This document shows positions 27,191 to 36,352 of a stretch of DNA of 64,000 bases, in pieces. Within the stretch, counting starts at the first letter, position 1. Every line of letters begins with the position of its first letter. Below the pieces are notes generated by a model. It saw only the letters and a list, made by a program, of their open reading frames with translations, was not told where the DNA came from and did no database searches. The translations under genes and the position numbers were made by a program. This DNA is from an uncultured Oscillospiraceae bacterium (GTDB taxonomy: Bacteria; Bacillota; Clostridia; Oscillospirales; Oscillospiraceae): the NCBI GenBank assembly GCA_944387095.1, contig CALXDP010000001.1, positions 62,001-126,000 of the forward strand. Direction: 5' to 3'.

Positions 27191-27742
27191 ATGGTATATC
27201 TCTTGCTGGCCCCCGGTTTTGAGGAGTCCGAAGCCCTGGTCCCCGCCGATCTGCTGCGCCGGGCAGATGTCCCGGTCACCCTGACCGGCGTGGGCGGCGA
27301 TTGCGTCACCGGCTCCCACGGCGTACCGGTGCGCGCCGACACGACGGTGGAACAGGTGGCGCTGCGCGCCGGCGATATGCTGGTGCTGCCCGGCGGCCCC
27401 GGCGTGGTCGCCCTGGAGCGCAGCGACGCAGTGCTGTCCCTGATCCAGCAGGCAGCCCAGCGGGAAGATCTCTGGCTGGCCGCCATCTGCGCCGCCCCCG
27501 CCCTGCTGGCCCGGATGGGGCTGCTCCATGGCCGCCAGGCGGTGTGCTACCCCGGCATGGAGGGCGATCTGGCCGCCCATGGAGCCACCCCCCGGATGGA
27601 GCAATCCACCGTGGTGGACGGCAAGTTCATCACCGGCCGGGCCCCAGGCTCCGCCTTTGATTTTGGTCTGGCCCTGGTGGAGGCCCTGGCCGGCCCCCAG
27701 GCCGCCCGGCAGGTGCGCGCCGACATCCACTATCCCGGCTGA
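27191..27742 (+). CDS. DJ-1/PfpI family protein
   Basis: 183 residues. The nucleophile Cys100 lies in AAICAAPALLA and the partner Glu in EESEAL near residue 12-14; the fold strands MLVLPGGPG and FITGRAPGSAFDF are clear. The DJ-1 clade is linked with deglycation or glyoxalase activity and stress resistance, and some bacterial members are annotated as 4-methyl-5(b-hydroxyethyl)-thiazole monophosphate synthesis proteins; no specific role is claimed. ATG at 27191 has AAGGTGG upstream. It is last in the operon. Confidence 0.88.
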   Translation: MVYLLLAPGFEESEALVPADLLRRADVPVTLTGVGGDCVTGSHGVPVRADTTVEQVALRAGDMLVLPGGPGVVALERSDAVLSLIQQAAQREDLWLAAICAAPALLARMGLLHGRQAVCYPGMEGDLAAHGATPRMEQSTVVDGKFITGRAPGSAFDFGLALVEALAGPQAARQVRADIHYPG

Positions 27743-27770
27743 CGGAACCTGTCCACCTTCAGCCCGGCGA

Positions 27771-27796
27771 GACGGAGGGGCGTACGCCCCTCCGTC
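27771..27796. repeat. perfect 26-bp palindrome downstream of the DJ-1 gene
   Basis: GACGGAGGGGCGT followed directly by its complement. It could form a hairpin and slow transcription, but no T-run follows, so a standard terminator is not supported. The remaining 150 bp up to the Cys-rich gene shows nothing else. Confidence 0.5.
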
Positions 27797-27944
27797 CGGG
27801 TCATCGCAAGGCAGCAACCGGCGCCGGCCGCGTCAGGCTCGCGGCAGTCAAGGCAAATGTATGGCCAGCCCCGGCGCACATCCGGCTGGGCGCATACCGT
27901 CCGGCCCTTACGCCGCGTGACCGGCGCAAGGGCCCTTTGGAAGG

Positions 27945-28085
27945 TCAGCAGCAGTTGTCGTTGCAGCAGCAGCTATTGCCGTTGCCATTGCCGCTGAAAC
28001 CGTTGCCGCAGCAGCAGCACAGAATGAGAACCAGAATGATGATCCACCAGCAGCCGCCGCCGAAACCATTGTTACCACAACACAT
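27945..28085 (-). CDS. small Cys/Gly/Asn-rich membrane-like protein (high-cysteine HCB type)
   Basis: 46 residues, 14 of them Cys. It starts MCCGNNGFGGGCWW, has a short hydrophobic core IIILVLIL, then CCCC and a tail ending NSCCCNDNCC. Similar tiny proteins in Clostridia are annotated as chorion class high-cysteine HCB proteins; their role is unknown. ATG at 28085 follows GAGGTGA at 8 nt. A longer ORF in another frame over the same bases is Ala-rich low complexity and has no RBS. Confidence 0.62.
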   Translation of the reverse strand: MCCGNNGFGGGCWWIIILVLILCCCCGNGFSGNGNGNSCCCNDNCC

Positions 28086-28282
28086 GATTTTGTCACCTCA
28101 CATTTGATGTCCGGTCACAGGTACCGGCTCGGACCCCGCCCCCCTTTGGGAGCGGCGCCCGAGGCGGCGCCCGTTTTCCGTTTCTGCGTTATCCTATGTG
28201 GAGGCCGCGGGATTGGTTCCAGCCCGCCCTTTGATTCTCCCACCTGTGACTCATCCTGAAATTACGATAGGAGCGAAATGCC

Positions 28283-29467
28283 ATGGCAGAAGAACACCGC
28301 AGCCCGTCCTCCGGGCAGCAGCAGCCGCAGCGCCGCACCCGGGTCACCCGCAGGCAGCGCAGCCGCAGGTCTAAAGTGGCCGGCGCGTTTTTGTACGTCC
28401 TGTTCGTCATCGGCCTGTCCGCCGTACTGGCCACGGTGGGCTGGGTATGGGCCAACGACCTGCTGGCCCTGAATAAGGAGTACACCTCCGTGATCATCAC
28501 CGTCCCCGACGATGCCATCACCTACACCGAGCAGACCGACGAGAACGGGAACACCTATACTGTCACCCATGCGGATATGGGGCAGATCGTGGATCAGCTG
28601 GAGGAGGAGGGACTGATCGAGTACAAGTTCCTGTTCCAGCTCTACTCCTGGTTCTCCAACGCCGATGAGAAGATCGTGGCCGGTACCTATGAGCTGAACA
28701 CGGAGATGGACTACCGGGCCCTGGTCACCAACATGAGCTCGTCCTCCTCCACCCGCCAGACCATCGATCTGACCATTCCCGAGGGCTATACCGTGGATCA
28801 GATCTTCGCCCTGCTGGACGAGGAGGGGGTTTCCACCACTGCCCAGCTGGAGGAGACGGCGGCCAACCACGACTACGCCTTCGACTTTCTGGAGGGCATC
28901 CCCCTGGGAGACTACCACCGGCTGGAGGGCTACCTCTTCCCCGACACCTACACCTTCTACCTGGGGGAGGACCCCCTGTATGTCATCAATAAGATGCTGG
29001 TCAACTTCTATACCCGTATGGGGGATTACTTTGACCAGTTCACGCAGGAGAGCGTGTACTCTCTCCATGACATCGTCGTCATCGCCTCCATGATTGAGAA
29101 GGAGACGGACGGCGAGGACTACCGGGACATCTCCTCGGTCATCTACAACCGCCTGGAAAACACCGCCGCTGAGACCGCGGGCTACCTCCAGATTGACGCC
29201 ACGCTGGTTTATATCAACGGCGGCAACGTGCCCACCGACGCCGACCGGGAGATTGACTCCCCCTACAACACCTACCTGTACCAGGGCCTCCCCGCCGGCC
29301 CCATCTCCAATCCTGGCATGGAGTCCCTCTACGCCGCCATGAACCCCAATGACACCAACTATTACTACTATGTGCTCAACCCGGAGACCGGCCGGCACGA
29401 CTTCAGCCGCACCTACGCCGAGCACCAGGCCAAGGTGGCCCAGTATGCCAACAGTGCGGAAAGCTGA
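28283..29467 (+). CDS. mltG: endolytic transglycosylase MltG
   Basis: 394 residues. A basic N-terminal tail (about 1-32), one membrane helix (about 34-56), then the LysM-like and YceG catalytic domains outside the cell. Key pieces are IASMIEKET, with the catalytic Glu, LQIDATLVY, and SPYNTYLYQGLPAGPISNPG. MltG cuts nascent glycan strands and sets peptidoglycan chain length. RBS GATAGGAG precedes ATG 28283. It overlaps the following U32 peptidase gene by 23 bp. Confidence 0.94.
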   Translation: MAEEHRSPSSGQQQPQRRTRVTRRQRSRRSKVAGAFLYVLFVIGLSAVLATVGWVWANDLLALNKEYTSVIITVPDDAITYTEQTDENGNTYTVTHADMGQIVDQLEEEGLIEYKFLFQLYSWFSNADEKIVAGTYELNTEMDYRALVTNMSSSSSTRQTIDLTIPEGYTVDQIFALLDEEGVSTTAQLEETAANHDYAFDFLEGIPLGDYHRLEGYLFPDTYTFYLGEDPLYVINKMLVNFYTRMGDYFDQFTQESVYSLHDIVVIASMIEKETDGEDYRDISSVIYNRLENTAAETAGYLQIDATLVYINGGNVPTDADREIDSPYNTYLYQGLPAGPISNPGMESLYAAMNPNDTNYYYYVLNPETGRHDFSRTYAEHQAKVAQYANSAES

Positions 29468-30665
29468 GCTCCTGTCCCCGGCGGGGGATATGGAGCGGCT
29501 CCAGATGGCCCTGGCCTATGGGGCGGACGCGGTCTATCTGGCGGGCAGCGCCTTTGGCATGCGGGCCTTCGCGGGCAATTTTGACCGGGAGGGCCTGGCC
29601 CAAGCCGTGGAGCTGGCCCACCGGAAGGGCGTGCGGGTCCACGTGACCTGCAACACCCTGGCCCGCAACGACGAGGCGGCCAGGCTGCCGGAGTATCTGG
29701 AGTACCTGGACGGCATTGGGGTGGACGCGGTCATCGCCGTCGGGGTGGATGTGCTGAGCCTGTGCCGGCGCCATGCCCCCCACGTCCAGGTGCACATGTC
29801 CACCCAGACGGGCATCACCAACTACGAGATGGTCCGGGTATGGCACGAGCTGGGGGCCAGCCGGGCCATCCTGGCCCGGGAGCTGTCCCTAGACGAGGTG
29901 GCGGAGATTTGCGCCAGGGCCCCTCAGGGGATGGAGGTGGAGGCCTTCGTCCACGGCGCTATGTGCATGAGCTATTCCGGGCGCTGCCTGCTGTCCAACT
30001 ATATGACCGGGCGGGACGCCGCCCGGGGTGCCTGCGCCCAGCCCTGCCGCTATCAGTACGCCCTTGTGGAGGAGAAGCGCCCCGGGGAGTATTTCCCCAT
30101 CATTGAGGAAAACGGGGAGACCTTCATCCTCAACAGCCGGGATATGTGCATGATCGACCACATCCCGGAGCTTCTCTCCGCCGGCCTGCACTCTTTGAAG
30201 ATCGAGGGCCGGGCCAAGAGCGCTTACTACACCGGCATGGTCACCGCCGCCTACCGCCACGCCATCGACGCCGCCGCCCGGGGCCTCCCCCTGGATCCCG
30301 TCTGGCGGGACGAGGTGGACAAGGTGAGCCACCGGCACTACTCCACCGGCTTTTACTTCGGCCAGCCCGGCCAGTACACCAACTCCGCCCGGTATGTGCG
30401 GGACTGGCAGGTGCTGGCGGTGGTCACGGACTGCGACCAGGAGGGCAACGCCACCCTGTCCCTGCGCAACAAGTTTGCCGCCGGGGACGCCATCGAGATG
30501 GTCGGCCCCGACGTGCCCGCCTTCCCCCTCGCCGCCCCCATGATGGCAGACGAGACCGGTGAATCCCTGGCGGAGCCCCGGCATCCCCAGATGGTTTTCC
30601 GCATGAAGCTGCCCCGGCAGGTGCCCCCTCTGTCCATCCTGCGGGCCTGCCGCCCCAATTCCTGA
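29445..30665 (+). CDS. U32 family peptidase
   Basis: 406 residues. The U32 signature region reads AFVHGAMCMSYSGRCLLSNY with further Cys in GACAQPCRY; family members related to YhbU/RlhA carry an Fe-S centre at these Cys and take part in RNA hydroxylation or collagen-type proteolysis. LLSPAGDMERLQMALAYGADAVYL at the start is typical. The ATG at 29445 lies inside mltG and has AAGGTGG at 7 nt; the GTG at 29454 is an alternative. mltG followed by a U32 peptidase is a common Firmicutes order. Confidence 0.9.
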   Translation: MPTVRKAELLSPAGDMERLQMALAYGADAVYLAGSAFGMRAFAGNFDREGLAQAVELAHRKGVRVHVTCNTLARNDEAARLPEYLEYLDGIGVDAVIAVGVDVLSLCRRHAPHVQVHMSTQTGITNYEMVRVWHELGASRAILARELSLDEVAEICARAPQGMEVEAFVHGAMCMSYSGRCLLSNYMTGRDAARGACAQPCRYQYALVEEKRPGEYFPIIEENGETFILNSRDMCMIDHIPELLSAGLHSLKIEGRAKSAYYTGMVTAAYRHAIDAAARGLPLDPVWRDEVDKVSHRHYSTGFYFGQPGQYTNSARYVRDWQVLAVVTDCDQEGNATLSLRNKFAAGDAIEMVGPDVPAFPLAAPMMADETGESLAEPRHPQMVFRMKLPRQVPPLSILRACRPNS

Positions 30666-30680
30666 AAGGAGCTGACCTGT

Positions 30681-31190
30681 GTGGAAATCCGTCACGCCCT
30701 CCCCTCCGACCTGAACGCCCTGGCGGCGGTGGAGGCCCTGTGTTTTCCCCCGGCGGAAGCGGCCGGGGCAGATTCTCTCCGTGGCCGGTTGGCGGTCTAT
30801 CCCAACCACTTTTGGCTGCTGTGGGAGGCCGGTCAGCTGGCGTCTTATGTCAATGGCCCGGTCACGGATCAGACCGACCTGGCCGACTGGATGTACCACG
30901 ACCCCCTCGTCCATCAGGAGCACGGGGCCTGGCAGATGATCTTCAGCGTCAGTACCGCGCCCCGGTTCCGGACGCGGGGATACGCCGGTCAGGTGCTGCG
31001 CCGGGTCATTGCCGACGCCGCAGCCCAGGGCCGGAAGGGGCTGGTGCTCACCTGCAAAGACGCCCTGGTCCACTACTATGCTGCCTTCGGCTTCGCAGAC
31101 GAGGGCATCTCTTCCTCTCAGCATGGCGGCGTGGCCTGGCACCAGATGCGCCTAACCCTCCCCGCCTCCCCCGCTCATCCCTCCGTCTGA
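30681..31190 (+). CDS. GNAT family N-acetyltransferase
   Basis: 169 residues, GTG start at 30681 behind AAAGGAG. The acetyl-CoA loop is RFRTRGYAGQVLRRVI, and the C-terminal YYAAFGFADEGISSSQHGG resembles arylalkylamine/polyamine-type acetyltransferases. Substrate unknown. It ends the mltG operon. Confidence 0.85.
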   Translation: MEIRHALPSDLNALAAVEALCFPPAEAAGADSLRGRLAVYPNHFWLLWEAGQLASYVNGPVTDQTDLADWMYHDPLVHQEHGAWQMIFSVSTAPRFRTRGYAGQVLRRVIADAAAQGRKGLVLTCKDALVHYYAAFGFADEGISSSQHGGVAWHQMRLTLPASPAHPSV

Positions 31191-31193
31191 CCT

Positions 31194-31222
31194 CCGCCCC
31201 GGGTATCCCCGGGGCGGTTTGT
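31194..31222 (+). terminator. probable terminator after the GNAT gene
   Basis: CCGCCCCGG pairs with CCGGGGCGG, followed by only TTT. Confidence 0.45.
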
Positions 31223-31233
31223 GTCAGTTAGCG

Positions 31234-31262
31234 TTGCCTTTCCCCTTTGTTTTTTATATAAT
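31234..31262 (+). promoter_or_regulatory. promoter of the CDF transporter gene
   Basis: TTGCCT and consensus TATAAT with a T-rich 17-nt spacer, leaving a leader of about 105 nt. Confidence 0.65.
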
Positions 31263-31375
31263 GCGTAGATAGCCAAACTGCTCCCGGCCGCGGCGGCGTC
31301 TGTTTCCCGTCCCCGGGGCATACTCTGTCAACAGGGCTGTTCCCAGATCCGAACCGCATCCAGGAGGTCCTTTCC

Positions 31376-32545
31376 ATGCTCAACGCCATTCTCCGCGCGT
31401 TCATCCCCAATTACACCCACACGGAAGACCCCACCGTCCGCCGCCGGTATGGCATGGTGTCAGGGGTCACCGGCATTGTGCTCAATCTGCTGCTCTTCGC
31501 GGGCAAACTGGTCTCGGGGCTGCTCTCCGGGGCCATTTCCGTCACTGCCGACGCTTTCAACAACCTGTCCGACGCCGCCTCCTCAGTGGTCACCCTGGTG
31601 GGTTTCCGGCTGGCGGGACAGAAGGCGGATGCGGACCATCCCTTTGGGCATGGCCGGGCGGAATATCTGGCCGGTCTGATCGTCTCCCTGCTCATCCTGC
31701 TGGTGGGGGTGGAGCTGGGCCAAAGCTCCTTTGAAAAGATTCTGCACCCGGAGGAGACCGTGCTCACCCCCCTCACCGCGGGCATCCTCGTGGCCTCCAT
31801 CCTGGTCAAGCTGTGGATGAGCTGGTTCCAAGCCGCCCTGGGCAAGTGTATCTCTTCGGAGACCCTGCGGGCCACGTCGGTGGACTCCCGGTCTGACGCC
31901 ATCGCCACCTCGGCCGTTTTTCTCGGGCTGCTGGTCTCCCGCCTGACCAGTCTGCCCCTGGACGGCTGGGCGGGCCTGCTGGTGGCCCTGTTCATCCTGA
32001 AGGCGGGCTTTTGCGCGGCTAAGTCCACCCTGGATCCCCTGCTGGGCCAGGCCCCGGAACCGGAGACTGTCAAGGCCATCGAGGACGTGATCCTCTCCCA
32101 CCGGCAGGTGGTGGGCATCCACGACCTGGTCATCCACGACTACGGCCCCGGCCGCAGGATGATGAGCGTTCACGCCGAGGTGGCCGCCGACGCGGACCTT
32201 CTGGAGGTCCACGATGTCATCGACCACATCGAGCGGGAGCTCAACCGGAAGTTCCACATTGAGGCGGTCATCCACATGGATCCCATCCAGATCGGCAACC
32301 CGGAGGTGGACCGGCTGCGCAAGCTCACCGCCGCACTGGCCACCCAAATCCATCCCGCCCTCACCATCCACGATTTCCGCATCACCGCCGGCCCCATACA
32401 CACCAATCTCATCTTCGATGTGGTGGTCCCTTATGAGGTCAGTCTGTCGGATGAGGAGGTCCGGACCCGCCTCTCCCAGAAGCTCAAAGAGCAGGATCCC
32501 CGCTACAACGCGGTCATTCAGGTGGATCACAGCTACGTCCTGTAA
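31376..32545 (+). CDS. cation diffusion facilitator family transporter
   Basis: 389 residues. Six membrane helices with the metal site motifs DAFNNLSDA in helix II and DSRSDAIAT in helix V, plus HPFGHGRAEYL between. A cytoplasmic domain follows with the usual second-site His pattern (HDLVIHDYGPG, HAEV). An extra C-terminal part of about 90 residues is longer than in YiiP. CDF proteins export Zn2+, Fe2+ or Mn2+ against protons. The D-x-x-N-N-L-S-D form occurs in several clades, so the metal is not assigned. AGGAGG fixes the start. Confidence 0.92.
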   Translation: MLNAILRAFIPNYTHTEDPTVRRRYGMVSGVTGIVLNLLLFAGKLVSGLLSGAISVTADAFNNLSDAASSVVTLVGFRLAGQKADADHPFGHGRAEYLAGLIVSLLILLVGVELGQSSFEKILHPEETVLTPLTAGILVASILVKLWMSWFQAALGKCISSETLRATSVDSRSDAIATSAVFLGLLVSRLTSLPLDGWAGLLVALFILKAGFCAAKSTLDPLLGQAPEPETVKAIEDVILSHRQVVGIHDLVIHDYGPGRRMMSVHAEVAADADLLEVHDVIDHIERELNRKFHIEAVIHMDPIQIGNPEVDRLRKLTAALATQIHPALTIHDFRITAGPIHTNLIFDVVVPYEVSLSDEEVRTRLSQKLKEQDPRYNAVIQVDHSYVL

Positions 32546-32716
32546 CTGGCGCCGGACTGCCCTCCCCCGGCTCTGCGCCCACTTGCGCGCTCCGGGCTGA
32601 AAAACAGAGGAAATGCGGTTTAGAATTCACACTTTATCTATACAAATTCCTCAAATTGCGCTATAATCTTATCGATTATGATTGCTTGCACGGAAAGCAT
32701 AGAAGGGGTGCCGCTT

Positions 32717-33406
32717 ATGTCCACGAAAGTATTGGTTGTGGAAGATGACAAGAATATTGCCGACCTGCTGCGCATCTATCTGGAAAAGGAGCAGATGGAG
32801 TGCCGAATCGCCGGGGACGGCCTGGCCGGGCTGGAGGAATTCCACCAATTTCAGCCCGACCTGGTCCTGCTGGACATCATGCTGCCCGGCATGGACGGCT
32901 GGGCCGTGTGCAAGAAGATCCGGGAGACCTCCAAGGTCCCCATCATCATGCTCACCGCCAAGGGCGAGCTGGAGGACAAGGTATCCGGGTTGGAGATGGG
33001 GGCGGACGACTACATCACCAAGCCCTTTGAGATGAAGGAGGTGCTGGCCCGCATCCACGCGGTGCTGCGCCGTTTCGGCGGCGAGGACCAGAGCGCCGAG
33101 CGCAAGCTCGCCTTTGATAAGCTGGTCATCAACCTGGATTCCTACGAGCTGTTGGTGGACGGCAAGCGGGTGGATACCCCGCCCAAAGAGCTGGAACTGC
33201 TGTACCACCTGGCCTCTTCTCCCAACCGGGTGTTCACCCGCAATCAGCTGCTGGACGAGGTGTGGGGCTTTGACTACTTCGGCGACAGCCGCACGGTGGA
33301 CGTACACATCAAGCGCCTGCGGGAAAAGCTGGAAGGCGTATCCGACCAGTGGTCTTTGAAAACCGTCTGGGGCGTGGGCTATAAGTTTGAGGTGAATTCC
33401 CAGTGA
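32717..33406 (+). CDS. OmpR/PhoB-family response regulator
   Basis: 229 residues. Receiver domain with VEDD, phospho-acceptor Asp53 in LLDIMLPGMDGW, and Lys in YITKPFEM; winged-helix output with TPPKELELLYHLAS and SRTVDVHIKRLREKL. ATG at 32717 gives the normal receiver start. A TATAAT at 32662-32667 may be its -10 box, with no good -35. The stop overlaps the kinase start (GTGA). Confidence 0.93.
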   Translation: MSTKVLVVEDDKNIADLLRIYLEKEQMECRIAGDGLAGLEEFHQFQPDLVLLDIMLPGMDGWAVCKKIRETSKVPIIMLTAKGELEDKVSGLEMGADDYITKPFEMKEVLARIHAVLRRFGGEDQSAERKLAFDKLVINLDSYELLVDGKRVDTPPKELELLYHLASSPNRVFTRNQLLDEVWGFDYFGDSRTVDVHIKRLREKLEGVSDQWSLKTVWGVGYKFEVNSQ

Positions 33407-34821
33407 AAACCATGTACGGCCGGCAGTTTGCCACCATGGCCGGTATGATTTTACTGTCCTTTCTGATGCTGGGGGCCTCCTTCGCCACGCTGAGCTATCA
33501 GTACACCATCCAGGAGAAACGGGACTCCATGAGCCGCAGCGCCAACATCATTGCCTCCTACACTTCCAGCTATATCAACGCCAACGGGGAGTACTCCTGG
33601 CTGGATCTGGGGTTTCAAAGTCAGCTCAGTGTTTTGGCCCTGGTGGCCGACACCCATGTGATGGTCAGCACTTCCCAAGGCGTGGTGGTCTACGCCACCG
33701 ACGGAGCCAAGGAACTGTTGGAACTGGAAAACCGCTCCATCCCCACGCAAATTGTTTCAGAAGTGGTTGGCGGCTCCTACGTCGGAGCCACCACCCTGGG
33801 CGGCATGTATGAAAGGGCCCGGTATCTGGTGGCGCTGCCCATCCAGAGCGGGGCGACCCTCCAGGGGTTGGTGCTGGTGTCCTGTGAGGCGTCGGAGATC
33901 AGCAGCATGTGGGAGGATCTGTCCGGCATTTTTCTGGTCACCGCCGCGGCGGTCATCCTGATTGCCGCCATCATCAGCTCAGTGACTAGTATGCGCCAGT
34001 CTAAACCCATCAAGGAGATCGCCGCAGCCGCCCGGCAGTTCGGCCACGGGGAGTTCGGCGTCCGGGTGGATGTGGGCCGCCGCCGGGACGAGGTGGGGGA
34101 GCTGGCGGAGGCCTTCAACGCCATGGCCGACTCCCTGTCCAAAAGCGACCAGCGCCGCACGGAGTTCATCGCCAATGTGTCCCACGAGCTGAAAACCCCC
34201 ATGACCACCATTGCCGGCTTTGCCGACGGCATTCTGGACGGCACCATCCCCCCGGAGAAGGAGCGGGAATACCTTCAGGTCATCTCGTCGGAAACCCGCC
34301 GGCTGTCCCGGCTGGTACGCTCTATGCTGGACCTGTCCCGGCTGCAATCTGATGAGCGGGCCGCGCAACAGCAGTTTGACATCAGTGAGACCATGCTGCG
34401 GGTGCTGGTCAGCCTGGAGAGCAAGATCAATGCAAAACATCTCAACGTGGACACCCAGCTTCCTGACGACCCTGTCCAGGTGTGGGGGGATCAGGATGCC
34501 ATTACCCAAGTGTGCTATAACCTGCTGGACAACGCCACCAAGTTCTCCCCGGAGGACGGCCCTTTGAGCATCTCCATCACCACCAAGGGTTCCAAGGCCT
34601 ATATCTCCATCAGCAATGAGGGGGAGACCATTTCGCCGGAAGAGCTGCCTTTGATCTTTGACCGCTTCCACAAAACCGACCACTCCCGCAGCGCCGACCG
34701 GGACGGCGTGGGCCTGGGGTTGTATATCGTCAAGACCATCCTCAACAGCCACAAGGAAAATATCACCTGCACCAGTAAAGAAGGTAAAACCACCTTTACC
34801 TTTACCCTCACCCTAGCGTAA
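33403..34821 (+). CDS. HAMP-containing sensor histidine kinase
   Basis: 472 residues. Two membrane helices (about 10-32 and 170-195) flank an extracytoplasmic sensor domain with a PAS/CACHE-like feel (VLALVADTHVMVSTSQG). A HAMP domain (SKPIKEIAAAARQFG to EAFNAMADSL) leads to FIANVSHELKTPMTT with His261, then N box LLDNATKFSPEDG and G box GVGLGLYIVKTIL. GTG at 33403 is preferred because GAGGTG is correctly placed; ATG at 33412 is possible. The last 64 bases of the gene and 26 bases beyond are duplicated 222 bp downstream. Confidence 0.92.
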   Translation: MKTMYGRQFATMAGMILLSFLMLGASFATLSYQYTIQEKRDSMSRSANIIASYTSSYINANGEYSWLDLGFQSQLSVLALVADTHVMVSTSQGVVVYATDGAKELLELENRSIPTQIVSEVVGGSYVGATTLGGMYERARYLVALPIQSGATLQGLVLVSCEASEISSMWEDLSGIFLVTAAAVILIAAIISSVTSMRQSKPIKEIAAAARQFGHGEFGVRVDVGRRRDEVGELAEAFNAMADSLSKSDQRRTEFIANVSHELKTPMTTIAGFADGILDGTIPPEKEREYLQVISSETRRLSRLVRSMLDLSRLQSDERAAQQQFDISETMLRVLVSLESKINAKHLNVDTQLPDDPVQVWGDQDAITQVCYNLLDNATKFSPEDGPLSISITTKGSKAYISISNEGETISPEELPLIFDRFHKTDHSRSADRDGVGLGLYIVKTILNSHKENITCTSKEGKTTFTFTLTLA

Positions 34822-34847
34822 CCTCCAGCCCCCTCCAGTGATATTTT
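34758..34847 (+). repeat. direct repeat copy 1 (3' end of kinase gene)
   Basis: 90 bp covering the last codons, stop and following bases of the histidine kinase gene. It differs from copy 2 at only four positions over the aligned length. Confidence 0.88.
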
Positions 34848-34979
34848 CCGGGACCCGCCGCAGGCGGGACGGCGCTATGCGTCGCACAAGCGTTTTGCCT
34901 CGCAAAACCTTGGCTCCGGCGGAATTTACTTCCGCCGTGCCCAGTCTGATTCGGGGCCCCACGGCCCTGCCGTGGGCGC
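34848..34979. other. hairpin-rich cassette between the duplicated gene tails
   Basis: 130 bp made almost entirely of successive inverted repeats: CCCGCC/GGCGGG (34854-34868), GTTTTGC/GCAAAAC (34892-34908), CGGCGGAA/TTCCGCCG (34917-34937) and CCCACGG/CCGTGGG (34958-34976). No ORF of note. The layout suggests a small palindromic element or the scar of a rearrangement. Confidence 0.6.
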
Positions 34980-35069
34980 AAATATCACCTGCACCAGTAA
35001 GGAAGGTAAAACCACCTTTACCTTTACCCTCACCCTGGCGTAACCTCCAGCCTCCTCCGGTGATATTTT
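34980..35069 (+). repeat. direct repeat copy 2 (orphan kinase gene tail)
   Basis: Second copy of the 90-bp block, including a stop codon in the same context but with no gene in front of it. Confidence 0.88.
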
Positions 35070-35116
35070 CGGCCCCGCCATGGCGCTTTCCATCTACCCC
35101 ATGCAGGAGGTATCCG

Positions 35117-36352
35117 ATGCAGAATCATTTATCCTACCGCTGGCCTACCGGTCCCAGTCTCTGTCCCGTTCCATACGGTTCTCCCAAACCTCCTCGCCGG
35201 CGGCCAGGCCGCGCCGCCCGCACGCTGCTGCTCGTTGCCGGCAGCCTTGCCGGCCTGGCCCTGCTGCTCTTTGCTGCCGTTTGGGGAACGCTGGCCCTGG
35301 CGGACTATTTCTCCAATCAAATCGTGGATGTCCCCCCGCTCCCCACAGTCTCCATCTCCCGCCCGCAATCGGACAGCTGGTCCCCTGAGGATTTGCCGTG
35401 GGGCGACCCCGATGCTGCGGTGGAAATCTCGTTGAGCCAGCCGTCATATCAGGTCCTCACAGCCCAGGAGATCTACCAGCAGGTGCTCCCCTCGGTGGTA
35501 TGTGTCCAAGCTGAGCACGGCGGGTCATACAGCGTGGGTTCCGGCGTCATCCTGACCAGCGACGGCTATATCGCCACCAACTACCATGTCATCGAAAATG
35601 GGTCTGCCCTGGAGGTGATGCTGCTCTCCACGCAGCACGTCTACGATGCGGTGCTCATTGGCTATGACGAGGAGCTGGACTTGGCCGTGCTGAAGGTGGA
35701 TGCACAGGGCCTCACCTCCGCCCGGCTGGCCGACTCCGACCGGCTTCAGGTGGGCGATCAGGTTTACGCCATCGGCAACCCTATGGGCTATCTCTACGGC
35801 ACCATGACCGACGGCATTGTCTCCTCCCTGGCCCGGGAGGTGGAGGTGGACAGCCGGGATATGACCCTGATCCAGACCTCCGCCGCCCTGAACTCGGGCA
35901 ACTCCGGCGGGGCGCTGGTGGACGTCTACGGCCAGGTGGTGGGCATCACCTCCGCCAAGATCACCGGCGTCAACGACGACGTGGTCACCGAGGGCATTGG
36001 TCTGGCCATTCCCATCACTGACAGCCTGCCTTTCCTCAACTACATCATCCAGACCGGAAAAACCTGTCGGCCCGCTCTGGGTGTCACCTGTAATATCTAC
36101 ACCGCAGAAGGCCGGCAGCGGGTGGTCATCGCGGAGATCTTTCCCGATGCCCCGGCGGAAGGGATCCTGGAACCGGAGGATGAGATCATCGCCATCAACG
36201 GCCAGCCTTTTGACACCTTCTATCAGCTCACCCGGGTCCTCTATGCCACCGGTGTGGGCAACCCGGTGGAGCTCACCGTTTTACGGGCTGGCGAGGAGCT
36301 TACTGTCTCCGTCCTCCTTTACGACAGTCTCACTGCCACCTCCCAGCCCTGA
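35117..36352 (+). CDS. HtrA/DegP-like S1C serine protease with PDZ domain
   Basis: 411 residues. A proline- and arginine-rich cytoplasmic N-terminus precedes one membrane helix (about 37-60). The trypsin-like domain has its triad at His157 (TNYHVIEN), Asp188 (ELDLAVLK) and Ser263 (NSGNSGGAL). A C-terminal PDZ domain follows (about 315-405, ILEPEDEIIAINGQPF). It is a membrane-tethered quality control protease acting outside the cell. The ATG at 35117 sits behind CAGGAGG; the frame is open far upstream through the repeat cassette but untranslated. The two-component system in front resembles envelope stress modules that control such proteases. Confidence 0.92.
   Translation: MQNHLSYRWPTGPSLCPVPYGSPKPPRRRPGRAARTLLLVAGSLAGLALLLFAAVWGTLALADYFSNQIVDVPPLPTVSISRPQSDSWSPEDLPWGDPDAAVEISLSQPSYQVLTAQEIYQQVLPSVVCVQAEHGGSYSVGSGVILTSDGYIATNYHVIENGSALEVMLLSTQHVYDAVLIGYDEELDLAVLKVDAQGLTSARLADSDRLQVGDQVYAIGNPMGYLYGTMTDGIVSSLAREVEVDSRDMTLIQTSAALNSGNSGGALVDVYGQVVGITSAKITGVNDDVVTEGIGLAIPITDSLPFLNYIIQTGKTCRPALGVTCNIYTAEGRQRVVIAEIFPDAPAEGILEPEDEIIAINGQPFDTFYQLTRVLYATGVGNPVELTVLRAGEELTVSVLLYDSLTATSQP

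Noticed and set aside
27908-28096. 62-codon Ala-rich minus-strand ORF
   Set aside because: Low complexity and no RBS; the Cys-rich frame over the same bases has both an RBS and a known type of composition.
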